A stretch of DNA of 64,000 bases from Gemmatimonadaceae bacterium. GTDB taxonomy: Bacteria > Latescibacterota > UBA2968 > UBA8231. The stretch lies in assembly GCA_026706075.1 (NCBI GenBank), contig JAPOZM010000014.1, forward strand, positions 28,902-92,901. The letters run 5' to 3'. The notes under the pieces are model-generated. The model worked only from the letters and a program-made list of their open reading frames with translations. It searched no databases and was not told the origin of the DNA. The position numbers and the translations under genes were made by a program. Positions 17,486-26,900 of this stretch are shown here, in pieces (positions within the stretch are counted from its first letter, which is position 1; each line of letters opens with the position of its first letter).

Positions 17486-19644
17486 GAGCTCACGTAGAAG
17501 GGACTCGTCCAGGCGCGCGATCCGTCGGTCTGGGTTACCCGGACGTAGTAGGGATGAGGGCCGGCGGCGGCGGGAACCGGCTCGGAGAACTCGAAACGGC
17601 AACTGCCTCCGCAGCCGATCGGCGCCCGCTCGACCCGGACCTGGAGGCCCTCCCCTCCCGCGCGGTGCACCCAGGGCGTCCCGGTGACCTCCCCCAGGGG
17701 CACCTCGAAGCGGGCGATCCCCGTCTCGAAGCGGAGCCTGGCCCCGGGCCCGGCTTCGATGTCGAGGAGAACGCCGTCCTCGTCTCCGGAGGTGACAGAT
17801 CGCCAGGCCACCCGCTCTCCTGTCTGCTCGACGATGCCCTCGGCGGCGCTGTCGAAGGCGTACCCCTCGGCCGAGAGGATTCTGCCTCCATCAAGGGTGA
17901 GGGATCCGTCCCATCGCGCCATGCGGTCGCGGCCCCGGATGCGGGCTCCGCTCCAGACGACGCGAAGCCGGTCCGGGTTCCGCTCGAGGGGCTCGGGGTA
18001 GCTGTGGACGCACTCCGTTCCGCGCATGACGAGCACCTCTTCGAGGTCGGCGGTGCCCCGGATGGAGACCGAGAGCTGGATGTGGTCGGCGTCGAAGGCC
18101 TCTCCGATCCAGCGGGTGCCGTTCTGGGCGCGCACGTCCAGATCGATTCTCCGGCCGGTGGTGGCATAGCAGCGCCGGGCCTTGAGCGCCTCCCATACGC
18201 CCTTCCTCGTCAGCTCGGCGGCCAGCACGCAGGTGAGCCCCCCGTACACGCCGAAGGAGGCGGCGCCTGGATAGCTGGCCCCCGGACGCCCCTTGTGGTC
18301 GTCGGAGCCGGCGACGAAGCCGACCCGGCAGCCGCGCTCCAGGGCCTCCTCGAGGAGCCACTCGAACTGGCCCCAGGCCGAGTAGATCTCGATGACCGGT
18401 TCCAGCTCGGGATCGTGGTACCGCAGGTTGGCCGGGCGGCCCCCGATGTGGGGCACGACGAGGGCCGGTCCCCCCCGGCGCAGCTCGGCGAACAGCTCCT
18501 CCACCGGGTAGCGGTCGCTGTCCAGGTCTTCCCGATCGTCCACCTGCCAGTGGCTGGTTCGGTGGATGGGGAGCCCGTCGTCGAGGTAGTAGACGTTGCG
18601 GTCCCCCCCGGCGGGCGTCGTGGCCGACCACTCGTAGCCGGGGAAGAAGACGAAACGCTCCGGGGCGTCGAACTCGCGCGCCCTCCGGCCGATGCGGTCC
18701 CAGAAGGCCGGGGTGATCTGGAAGTCGTTCCCCTGGTGGCCGGCGAAGTCGAGGAGGGCCACGTCGCGGGCGAAGAGGAGGTAGTCCTCGAGGCTGTTGG
18801 TGCCCACCGTCTCCTCGCTCTGGCCGTGCAGGTCCCCCCAGTACGGCGCATAACGCTCCTCGGCGTCGACGCAGACCACGGGATTGCTCCGGGCTCTCCG
18901 GGAGCCGCTGCGAGCGCTGACCCGGTAGGTGCCGGCCGCTTCCGCCGAGACCTCCGGGATCCGCAGGACGCCCTCCTCCAACCCGGTGAAGACGACCTCT
19001 GCCGGGACGCCCTCGAGGCCGCCGGGGTCCAGCGCCACCCTGCCCTGGTGGCCGCGGACGGGGTTCCCCCACTCGTCCTCGAGCTTGACGCCGAGGGCGA
19101 AGGGCTTGTCCCGGACGACCCGGGTGGGAGCGGTCAGGACCAGCCTCGCCGGGGAGGCCGGCACGATCTCGACCACGGGCTGGTCCTCGATCTCGATGAA
19201 TCGCCCGGTGCCGAAGGGGTCGACGCAGACCTTGAACTCGAAGGTCCTCTCCTGGAAGGTCTGGGCCACCGTTCCCTCCGAGCCTCCGGAGCGGTCCCCG
19301 TACACCACCGTGATCCTGTCTCCCCGGGACAGGGCCCACTCCGCGACATCGATGACCAGGCACTTCTGCCAGGGCCGGACGTAGCCCTTGGGGTCCCAGC
19401 GGTGAGAAATCCGTCCGGGGCCGTCGGTGGTGACCGTGCAGTAGTCGAGGGCCGTGGGGTCCTCGCTCTGGGGCCGGCCCCAGTCCGAGGCGAAGCGCCA
19501 GGCGATCTTGAGGGTTCCGCCGTCGTCGATCCCGTACTCGCCGACGTGGTAGGTGAGGGTATAGGTCCCCACGCTGCCCGCCATCACCGACCCCGAGGGC
19601 TCCAGCTCGGCCCAACCGATGTACCGGCCTGTCCTTCTCGTCAT
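17482..19644 (-). CDS. DUF3604 (PHP-like metal-dependent) protein
   Basis: A 720-aa member of DUF3604, proteins with a PHP-type metallo-hydrolase core. A beta-rich region (1 to about 260) precedes YWGDLHGQSEETVGTNSLEDYL, where the HxH-like site begins, then DFAGHQGNDFQ, FFPGYEWSATTPAGGDRNVYY, VVPHIGGRPA, EIYSAWGQFEW and VGFVAGSDDHKGRPG, all metal-site-like blocks of the family. There is no signal peptide. ATG at 19644 follows GGGAGG closely. It heads the operon with the glycosyltransferase, lipoprotein and cysteine desulfurase. The substrate is unknown; phosphoesterase activity is the usual guess. Confidence 0.88.
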   Translation of the reverse strand: MTRRTGRYIGWAELEPSGSVMAGSVGTYTLTYHVGEYGIDDGGTLKIAWRFASDWGRPQSEDPTALDYCTVTTDGPGRISHRWDPKGYVRPWQKCLVIDVAEWALSRGDRITVVYGDRSGGSEGTVAQTFQERTFEFKVCVDPFGTGRFIEIEDQPVVEIVPASPARLVLTAPTRVVRDKPFALGVKLEDEWGNPVRGHQGRVALDPGGLEGVPAEVVFTGLEEGVLRIPEVSAEAAGTYRVSARSGSRRARSNPVVCVDAEERYAPYWGDLHGQSEETVGTNSLEDYLLFARDVALLDFAGHQGNDFQITPAFWDRIGRRAREFDAPERFVFFPGYEWSATTPAGGDRNVYYLDDGLPIHRTSHWQVDDREDLDSDRYPVEELFAELRRGGPALVVPHIGGRPANLRYHDPELEPVIEIYSAWGQFEWLLEEALERGCRVGFVAGSDDHKGRPGASYPGAASFGVYGGLTCVLAAELTRKGVWEALKARRCYATTGRRIDLDVRAQNGTRWIGEAFDADHIQLSVSIRGTADLEEVLVMRGTECVHSYPEPLERNPDRLRVVWSGARIRGRDRMARWDGSLTLDGGRILSAEGYAFDSAAEGIVEQTGERVAWRSVTSGDEDGVLLDIEAGPGARLRFETGIARFEVPLGEVTGTPWVHRAGGEGLQVRVERAPIGCGGSCRFEFSEPVPAAAGPHPYYVRVTQTDGSRAWTSPFYVSS

Positions 19645-19670
19645 GTCCCTCCCGTAGACTGTGGGGATTT

Positions 19671-19700
19671 AATGTAGAAGTCCCCCGGTCTCCGTGTCAC
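19671..19700 (-). promoter_or_regulatory. Candidate promoter of the DUF3604 operon
   Basis: Minus-strand GTGACA (19700-19695) and TACATT (19676-19671) are 18 bases apart and end 26 bases before the ATG at 19644, a natural leader length. Four of six bases match in the -10 hexamer. Confidence 0.4.
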
Positions 19701-19709
19701 CCCGCCCCT

Positions 19710-19737
19710 TTGCCGGCGGTGTCCATTGTTGGTATCA
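19710..19737 (+). promoter_or_regulatory. Candidate promoter for the RIFT-barrel/PL26-like gene
   Basis: TTGCCG (19710-19715), a 16-base gap and TATCAT (19732-19737) form a sigma70-like match. If real, transcription starts near 19744, which would force use of the GTG at 19755 and rule out the upstream TTG 19710 and GTG 19719. Confidence 0.35.
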
Positions 19738-19754
19738 TCGCCCGAGCTACCAAG

Positions 19755-22130
19755 GTGCCGACCCTTTCCGCTCACATTCTCGAGCCCGCCGGCGTTGCGA
19801 GGAGCCGCTGGCCGGTTACCGCGGGCCTGCCCTTTGCTCCCGGCGAACTGAGAGTGACGGAAGGCCTGGGCGTTTCCACCGAGGACGCCCAGGCCCTGCC
19901 GGCACGGGCCCACGTGGGCGCCCGCTGGCCGGACGGCTCGGTGCGCTGGGCCCTTGTCGATCTGCAGGTGGAGATCGGGGCGCAGGAGCGGCTCGGCCTA
20001 CGGATCGATCCGCAGGCCGAGCCGCGTGACTTCAGTTCGCCGCTGCACGCCGAAGTCCGCCGCGACTCCATCGATGTGGTCACGGGCGCGCTGGCCCTGC
20101 GCATCGGCCGCCGGGGGCGCCGTCTGATCCGATCCGTCTCCAGGGGACGTCGCGAATTCCTCGCCATGGGAGACGAGGGGGACCTGACGGCTTGGGACGG
20201 AGAGGGGAACGCCTGTTCCGGCCGGATCGAAGAGGCCGGGATCGAGGCGGCGAATCCCCTGCGCCTCGTGGTCCGCTGCCGGGGCCGTTTCACCGGTTCG
20301 GCGGGTCCCTTCCTGGGCTTCGAGGCCCGCATCATCTGCTTCGCCCATCAGCCCTTCGTGCGCATCGACTTCACCTTCGTCCACGACCTCGACCACCGCT
20401 CCGAGCTGTTCCTCCGCAGGCTCGCGCTGCAGCTGCCCCTGGCCCTGGCGGTGACTCGGCGCCGGGCCCTGGTGGGCTCCCAGGTCTCGGGATGGGCCTT
20501 CCACGAGCCCATCGATCTGGCGCCCACGGACAGAATCGATCTGACGCAATGGAACCTCGAGCGCCACTGCCTGCGCTGGGGGACCGGCCACCGCACCGAC
20601 CTGCGGACGAACGGCCTCGGGTGGCTGCACGTCGCCGACGCCGAGGCCGGGGTGACCTGCAAGCTTCGACGCCCTTTCCAGAGCTATCCGAAGAGATGGG
20701 CCTTCGAGGACGACCGCCTGTGCCTGGATTTGTACCCGGATCTCTCCGGTCTGGCCGACGCCGGGAGCGGCCCCGGACGCAGGTACACGGAGATCGACTA
20801 TGCCGGCGGCGCCGGCCACGACGGACCACTGCGGTTGCCCCAGGGCATGGCGCGGACCCACGAGGTCTACCTGCACTTCGGCCCCCGGGCGGCCGACGCG
20901 GCCGAGGTCGACCGCTTCTGCCTCGCCGCGGAGATGCCGCTGCTGCTCCAACTGCCTTCCAGCCGCTACTCCGAGACCGGTGTCTTGGGGCCCTTCGCCC
21001 CTTTCTCGGAGGCCTGCTGGCCGCTGGAGGCGAAACTGCGGCGGTTCTGCCGCACGCCGAGTGGCCGGGGCATTCTCAACGACGGCGACGAGGTGCGCCT
21101 GGAGAGCCTCCCCGATGGCCGCACCGTGACACGGACCACCGAGAACCTGGCGTACGAGCTGCCGCGCTCGATCCTGCGGCAGTACCTGCGCTCGGGCGAC
21201 CAGCGTCTCTTCTGGGAGGGCGAGGCCGCGGTTCGCCACCTCATGGACGTGGACACCGTGCACCACCAGTCAGAGCATCCGGAGTGGGTCGGCGGACCGT
21301 ACTTCCAGTGGTCGCAGAACCACCACTATGCCACGACCGACGAGACCGACCTGACCGGACCTCGCACGAGCCACACCTGGCTCGGGTCGCTCCTGGACTA
21401 CCACTTCCTCACCGGCTGTCCCCGCGCCCGGCAGGTCGCCGAGATGTGCGCCGACTATTGCCGCCGCGCGGCACCCTATCACTGGAAGCAGGAGCTCACA
21501 GCCGAACGAGCGGCCGCAGCGGCCGCCGGCGAGCCCGTCCCCTGGCCGTTCTCGACCCGCAGTGTGGGATGGGCCCTGACGGGGATGGGGACCTACTACG
21601 ACGCCTTCCCGGAGGACCGCTTCCTGCCCGCCATGGAGGCCCTCGTCGACCTGCTCGAGGTCTGGCAGGACGAGCAGGGCCGCTGGCGCGATCGCATCGG
21701 CACGCACAACCTGGGCGAGACCCCCTTCATGGTCTCCGGCGTTCTCCAGGGGCTGCAGCTATACCATGCCGCCACCGGCGAAGAGCGGGCACGAAGGATG
21801 CTCTTGGACGGCCTCCGCTTCCTGTCCCGGAAGGGCCGCACCCCGGAAGGCCTATTCTATTACAAGGAAGCTCCCATCTCGGCCGATCCCCACACCTCGA
21901 CGGTCATGCTTCTCGGGCCCCTGGCCTGGGCCCACGAGCAGACCGGCGAGGCCAACCTGCTCGATGCGGGGTACCGGCTCTTCCGCTGGCTCGTCGACGA
22001 GGATCAGGTCTCCACTTACATGCTGAAGGACCTCTTCGCCTTCATGCCGCTTCTGGAGCGACTGGGTCTCCTCCACGACTACGAGCCCCCCGACGCCAGG
22101 TCCGCTGCACGGGCGGAGGTCCCTGGATGA
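19755..22130 (+). CDS. RIFT-barrel protein, exo-rhamnogalacturonan lyase (PL26)-like
   Basis: A large protein (791 aa from this start) with an N-terminal beta-sandwich (SRWPVTAGLPFAPGELRV, RAHVGARWPDGSVRWALVDLQ) typical of the RIFT-barrel / YetA-like family that includes exo-rhamnogalacturonan lyases of PL26. The C-terminal part (about residues 480-780) is an alpha/alpha-barrel-like region with repeated helices. Related proteins degrade pectin-type polysaccharides, but many are uncharacterised. There is no signal peptide from any start. The start is uncertain: TTG 19710, GTG 19719 and GTG 19755 are all in frame without a good ribosome site. The stop overlaps the nadC start (ATGA). Confidence 0.75.
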   Translation: MPTLSAHILEPAGVARSRWPVTAGLPFAPGELRVTEGLGVSTEDAQALPARAHVGARWPDGSVRWALVDLQVEIGAQERLGLRIDPQAEPRDFSSPLHAEVRRDSIDVVTGALALRIGRRGRRLIRSVSRGRREFLAMGDEGDLTAWDGEGNACSGRIEEAGIEAANPLRLVVRCRGRFTGSAGPFLGFEARIICFAHQPFVRIDFTFVHDLDHRSELFLRRLALQLPLALAVTRRRALVGSQVSGWAFHEPIDLAPTDRIDLTQWNLERHCLRWGTGHRTDLRTNGLGWLHVADAEAGVTCKLRRPFQSYPKRWAFEDDRLCLDLYPDLSGLADAGSGPGRRYTEIDYAGGAGHDGPLRLPQGMARTHEVYLHFGPRAADAAEVDRFCLAAEMPLLLQLPSSRYSETGVLGPFAPFSEACWPLEAKLRRFCRTPSGRGILNDGDEVRLESLPDGRTVTRTTENLAYELPRSILRQYLRSGDQRLFWEGEAAVRHLMDVDTVHHQSEHPEWVGGPYFQWSQNHHYATTDETDLTGPRTSHTWLGSLLDYHFLTGCPRARQVAEMCADYCRRAAPYHWKQELTAERAAAAAAGEPVPWPFSTRSVGWALTGMGTYYDAFPEDRFLPAMEALVDLLEVWQDEQGRWRDRIGTHNLGETPFMVSGVLQGLQLYHAATGEERARRMLLDGLRFLSRKGRTPEGLFYYKEAPISADPHTSTVMLLGPLAWAHEQTGEANLLDAGYRLFRWLVDEDQVSTYMLKDLFAFMPLLERLGLLHDYEPPDARSAARAEVPG

Positions 22131-23095
22131 AGGGCGACCCTGGCCTGCTGGAGATCGTGGAGCGCGCCCTGCGTGAGGATCTCGGCGGCGGCCTCGACCC
22201 CGATGCGGACGTCACCACCCGTTGGACGGTGGGCGGCGCCGTGCAGGCCCGCGCCCGGATCCTGTCCCGCGGCGCCGGGGTCGTGGCCGGCGTGCAGGCG
22301 GCGATCCTGGTCTTCCGGCGGCTCCATCCACGGATATCGGTCGACGCCGCCGTGGCCGATGGCGACGCCCTGGTCCCGGGCGCCACCATCCTCCACCTGA
22401 GTGGCCCCGCCGCCCCTATCCTCGTAGGCGAACGCACCGCTCTCAACCTGCTTCAGCAGTTGTCGGGCATCGCCTCCCTGACGCGGATCTACGTCGATGC
22501 CGTGAGGGGGACCCGGGCCCGCATCACGGATACCCGCAAGACCACCCCCGGCCTGCGGCGCCTGCAGAAGGAGGCGGTACGCAGCGGAGGCGGCTTCAGT
22601 CACCGTTTCGGGCTGCACGACGCCGTGCTCATCAAGGAGAACCACGCCCACGCCGCCGGGGGGGTGGTCGAGGCGGTCCACCGGGCGCGGGCGGGGACCA
22701 CGAAGCCTGGATGTGAGCGGACCCCGATCATGTGTGAGGCGGAAACCCTCGAGGAGGTTCGGGCCCTGGTGGGGGCCGGGCCCCGGGGCCGGCCGGACCG
22801 GATCCTCCTCGACAACATGCCCCGGACCACGATGGCTGACTGCGTGCGGCTCGTGCAGACCGCCGCGGCGGGCGTGGAGACCGAGGCCACCGGCGGCATC
22901 ACCCTCGAGGAGGTCCGCTCCGTGGCCGAGACCGGGGTCGACTGGATCTCCGTGGGTGCCCTCACCCACTCGGCACCGGCCCTGGACCTGAGCCTGCTGT
23001 TCGAGGCGGGCGACGGGCCCCCGGCCCGAGGGAAGGCCCTTGAGTTCGAGTCCGGCTCTCCACGGTCCGACGAACGGCGCCCCGGGCGGCCCTGA
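22127..23095 (+). CDS. nadC: Nicotinate-nucleotide pyrophosphorylase (carboxylating)
   Basis: Quinolinate phosphoribosyltransferase of NAD biosynthesis: quinolinate plus PRPP gives nicotinate mononucleotide. The 322-aa protein has LREDLGGGLDPDADVTT, RTALNLLQQLSGIASLT, TRKTTPGLRRLQKEAV, GFSHRFGLHDAVLIKENH and ILLDNMP, followed by EATGGITLEEV and DWISVGALTHS. The ATG at 22127 has GGAGG at 22115-22119 and overlaps the preceding stop (ATGA). A longer in-frame extension upstream is a shadow of the preceding gene. nadA and nadB are not in the window. Confidence 0.97.
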   Translation: MKGDPGLLEIVERALREDLGGGLDPDADVTTRWTVGGAVQARARILSRGAGVVAGVQAAILVFRRLHPRISVDAAVADGDALVPGATILHLSGPAAPILVGERTALNLLQQLSGIASLTRIYVDAVRGTRARITDTRKTTPGLRRLQKEAVRSGGGFSHRFGLHDAVLIKENHAHAAGGVVEAVHRARAGTTKPGCERTPIMCEAETLEEVRALVGAGPRGRPDRILLDNMPRTTMADCVRLVQTAAAGVETEATGGITLEEVRSVAETGVDWISVGALTHSAPALDLSLLFEAGDGPPARGKALEFESGSPRSDERRPGRP

Positions 23096-23900
23096 TCCTC
23101 CCGAAACAGGGGTCTCGAAGCCCCCGATTCCTTGATTTGTGCGGCTACTTGCTGTATTTTGGGACGATCGCTATATTCCTCGGCGTTGCCTAGTCATACG
23201 CTACCAATTGGGTAGGGTTGGGTGCGCCGCGTCTGGTGCAGGTTGCCTTCCAGCGGGGGGCCGCACCGTTTCCGAATTAACCTGGACTCGTAGATTGCAT
23301 ATCTGCTGTCCTCCCTCGCGCGTCCAGCGCACTTGGTCGCTTGGACACCTCTCCAGGCGCGGGGGCGTCGGCTCCCCAAACGACATGGTGACGCCGTCCC
23401 AATTCCTCAGCGGATCTTCCCATTCCGAACCCAGCGGCGGCCTTGCCTCCCGCAAGGCCCCTCCCGGTTCGATACGGTCGGTTCACGGCCCAGTGGTGCT
23501 AGGCTCATGCTGAATCCAGATGCGCCCGGCTGGGTTGAGCTCCACAGGCAGCCAGGCCAGGACTTCGACAGGGCCCCGGTGCTGGTAACCCTTGGCCCGG
23601 GTCCGATTCTTCAGCCCTTCTACGCTCTTGTGGGACGTTCCTCCCCTGGCGGGTTCCCGCCGTTGGATACCCCCCTCCGTGGCCATAGTGGCCGCGCCGG
23701 AGGCCACCAGCGGGGCCGGCTGGTTGATCGACCGCGGCTGAGACCGCAGGACACCGGGCTCGGGTTCGACCGCCCATCCTGCAGGGCCGTGGCCCTGGCC
23801 CACTTGAACCATTGTCCGGGACGGCCTTCCACGGCAATCCCGCGCGTGGTTCCGTTCCCGACCGAGAAAAATCCGAGTCGACTCAGAAAGGATCTCAGAA
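23096..23900. other. 805-base gene-free leader before the giant surface-protein gene
   Basis: Between nadC and the repeat protein I find no convincing gene. Short ORFs on both strands (for example 23333-23911 plus and 23483-23953 minus) lack recognisable domains and ribosome sites. The left end has two overlapping sigma70-like promoters. The sequence is less GC-rich at the left end and contains several short dyads, such as GAGTCGACTC at about 23874-23883, just before the gene. It could be a long untranslated leader, a small RNA, or the decayed remains of a gene. Confidence 0.55.
23132..23177 (+). promoter_or_regulatory. Two overlapping sigma70-like promoters
   Basis: TTGATT (23132-23137) with TATTTT (23155-23160), and TTGCTG (23149-23154) with TATATT (23172-23177), each have exactly 17-base spacing. 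These are among the best promoter matches in the window, pointing toward the giant gene about 720 bases downstream. Confidence 0.5.
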
Positions 23901-26900
23901 ATGTCGCATAGCAGAGGATTGATTGGGAGGCTGATCCCGATAGGGTTGAGCACCTTCCTTTGGACGAGTCTGCCGGCTACGGCTCAAGTAGCTGGCGAGG
24001 CGGAGCGTACGCCGGAGTCGGTCACTGGGGTACGTGCCGAGATCAATGCCGAAGGAACGGGCATCACCGTCTCCTGGGAGCTGTCGGATTCCGACCGGAT
24101 CAGCAGCGTTCCCGTCGGCACCGGCGACTTCACCTCGGGCGGCTCCTTTGCGGGTATCAATGGCGTGGATGACTACCTCATCTACCGCCAGGGCGCCGAC
24201 GACGCCGAGCCTATGCTGGTGGGCTCGGTCAATGCCGGGATCAATACATTCGTCGATGAATCTTTCACGGTGGGGACGACCTATACGTACTCGGTTACCG
24301 CCACCCCCCCTGCCGGCGACAATGAGAGCGAACCCGCGGTGGCCGACGCACCAGTCGACGTTGGTCCCCCGCCGGCGGTCACGCTCACAGTCGACCGGAC
24401 CAACCTTGGTGAGGGAGATGGTGTTGCGGCGGTCACGGTGACGGCCACCCTGGACAGGGCGTGGGCAATCAACACGCCGGTAGAGGTCTCGATTTCCGAT
24501 GCCGGTACGGCAGAGCAGGCGGAAGGCCGCGACTACACGGCCGAGTCCCCGGAGACGATCACCATCGCCGCCGGCGAGACCCAGGCCAGCACGATCCTGT
24601 CAATCTCCCTGAACGACGACAATCTGGCCGAGGGAGATACCCCCGAGACCATCATCGTGGAGGGAGCTTCGGCCGTGACGGCAGGTGCGACGGTTACCCC
24701 GGTGGACCTGGAGGTAACCGGGACCGAGCTCACCGTGACGGACAATGACGTGGCCCCCACCTCGATTGCCCTCACCGTGGGCACGTCCAGTGTGGACGAG
24801 GGCGCCGGCGAGACGGCCGTGGAGGTGACCGCCACCCTGGGTGACGGCAGCACCGCCCTGATCGTCGACACCCAGGTGACGGTCTCCCTGTCCGGGACCG
24901 ATGAGGCCCTGGGCCCCGACTACGTCGCCGAGGAGCTCACCTTCACCGTTCCGGCAGAGCAGACCGCGGCCAGCGGGACGCTGACGCTGACGCCCAACGA
25001 CGACAACCTGGCCGGCGAAGGGGACGAGACCATCGAGGTGGCCGGCGCCGCCGACGGGTTCACCGTCGAATCGGCGGCGATCACCCTGACCGACAACGAT
25101 GTCGTGCCCACTTCCATCACACTCGCCGTCGATACCGCCACCCTGGACGAAGGCGCCGGCGAGACCGCCATCAACGTGACCGCCACCCTGGGTGACGGCA
25201 GCACCGCCCTGATCACCGAGACGTCGGTCACCCTCTCTCTGTCGGGGACCGACGAGGCTCTCGGCCCCGACTACTCGGCGAACGACGTAACCATCACCGT
25301 CGCCCCCGGCGCCACCGATGGCAGCGGCACCCTGACACTGACACCCAACGACGACAACCTGGCCGGCGAAGGGGACGAGACCATCGAGGTGGCCGGCGCC
25401 GCCGACGGGTTCACCGTCGAATCGGCGGCGATCACCCTGACCGACAACGATGTCGTGCCCACCTCCATCTCCCTCGCCGTCGATACCGCCACCCTGGACG
25501 AAGGCGCAGGCGAGACCGCCATCAACGTGACGGCCACCCTGGGTGACGACAGCACCGCCCTGATCACCGATACTCAGGTCGCCTTGTCGCTTTCAGGGAC
25601 CCATGTGGATCTGGGCCCCGACTACGAGGACGTCGAGGTCACCGTCACCGTCGCCGCCGGGGCTACCAATGGCAGCGGCACCCTGCCCCTGACACCGATC
25701 GACGACATCCTCGCCGGAGAAGGGGACGAGACCATCGAGGTGGCCGGCGCCGCCGACGGGTTCACCGTCGCCTCGGCGATGATCACCTTGACCGACAACG
25801 ATGTGGTTCCCACCTCCATCACACTCAGTGTGGACCCGGGCAGCCTCGACGAGGGCGCCGGCGACACGGCCGTGGATGTGACGGCCACCCTGGGCGACGG
25901 CAGCACGGCCCTGCTTACCGAGACCGAGGTCGTCCTGTCCCTGTCCGGCACCCACGAGGTTCTCGGGGCCGACTACACGGCGGCCGACGTCACGATCACC
26001 GTCGCCCCCGGCGCCACCGATGGCAGCGGCTCGGTATCGATCTCCGTGGTCGACGACAACCTGGCCGAGGGAGACGAGACCATCGAGATCTCAGGTGCGG
26101 CCGAAGGTTTTGAGGTCCAGTCCACGTCGCTCGGTCTCACCGACAACGACGTGGCTCCCACCTCCATCACACTCTCCGTCAACACCGCCACCCTGGGCGA
26201 GGACGCCGGCGAGACGGCCGTGGAAGTGACGGCCACCCTGGGCGACGGCAGCACCGCCCTGTTGACGGCCACGCAGGTGGCCCTCTCCGTGTCGGGGACC
26301 GACGAGGCTCTGGGCTCCGACTACGAGGCCGTCGAGATCACCATCGCCGTCGCCGCGGGGGAGACCGCCGGCAGCGGCACCCTGACCCTGACGCCCAATG
26401 ACGACAACCTGGCCGAAGGGGACGAGACCATCGAGGTGGCCGGTGCGGCCGACGGCTTCACCGTCGAGTCCGCGTCGATCGGTCTGACCGACAACGACGT
26501 GCCTCCCACCTCCATCACCCTCTCCGTGGCAGACCCGGCCAGCCTGGCCGAAGGCGCCGGGGAGACGGCCATCGAGGTGACGGCCACTCTGGGCGACGGC
26601 AGCACCGCCCTGCTCACCGAGACACAGGTTACCCTGTCCCTGTCGGGGACCGACGAGGCCCTGGGCCCCGACTACACGGCCTCCGAGGTCACCATCACCG
26701 TCGCCGCCGGGGCTACCGCGGGCAGCGGATCGGTGGCGATCTCCGTGGTCGACGACAACCTGGCCGAGGGCGACGAGACCATCGAGGTCTCCGGTGCGGC
26801 CGAGGGGTTCGCCGTCGAGTCGACGACGGTCAACCTGATCGACGACGATGCAGCTCCTACCTCCATCAGCCTGGCCGTCGATACCGGCAGCCTGGATGAG

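Noticed and set aside
23416..23432. CTTCCCATTCCGAACCC, resembling a 5S rRNA segment
   Set aside because: The rest of the 5S core (the following AAGTTAAG and flanking stems) is missing; only a short chance match.
23466..23475. GGTTCGATAC, resembling a tRNA T-loop
   Set aside because: No matching T-stem, anticodon arm or acceptor stem around it.
23333..23953. Short ORFs on both strands in the leader before the giant gene, considered as a decayed transposase
   Set aside because: No DDE-type or helix-turn-helix motif, no terminal inverted repeats, no target-site duplication visible.
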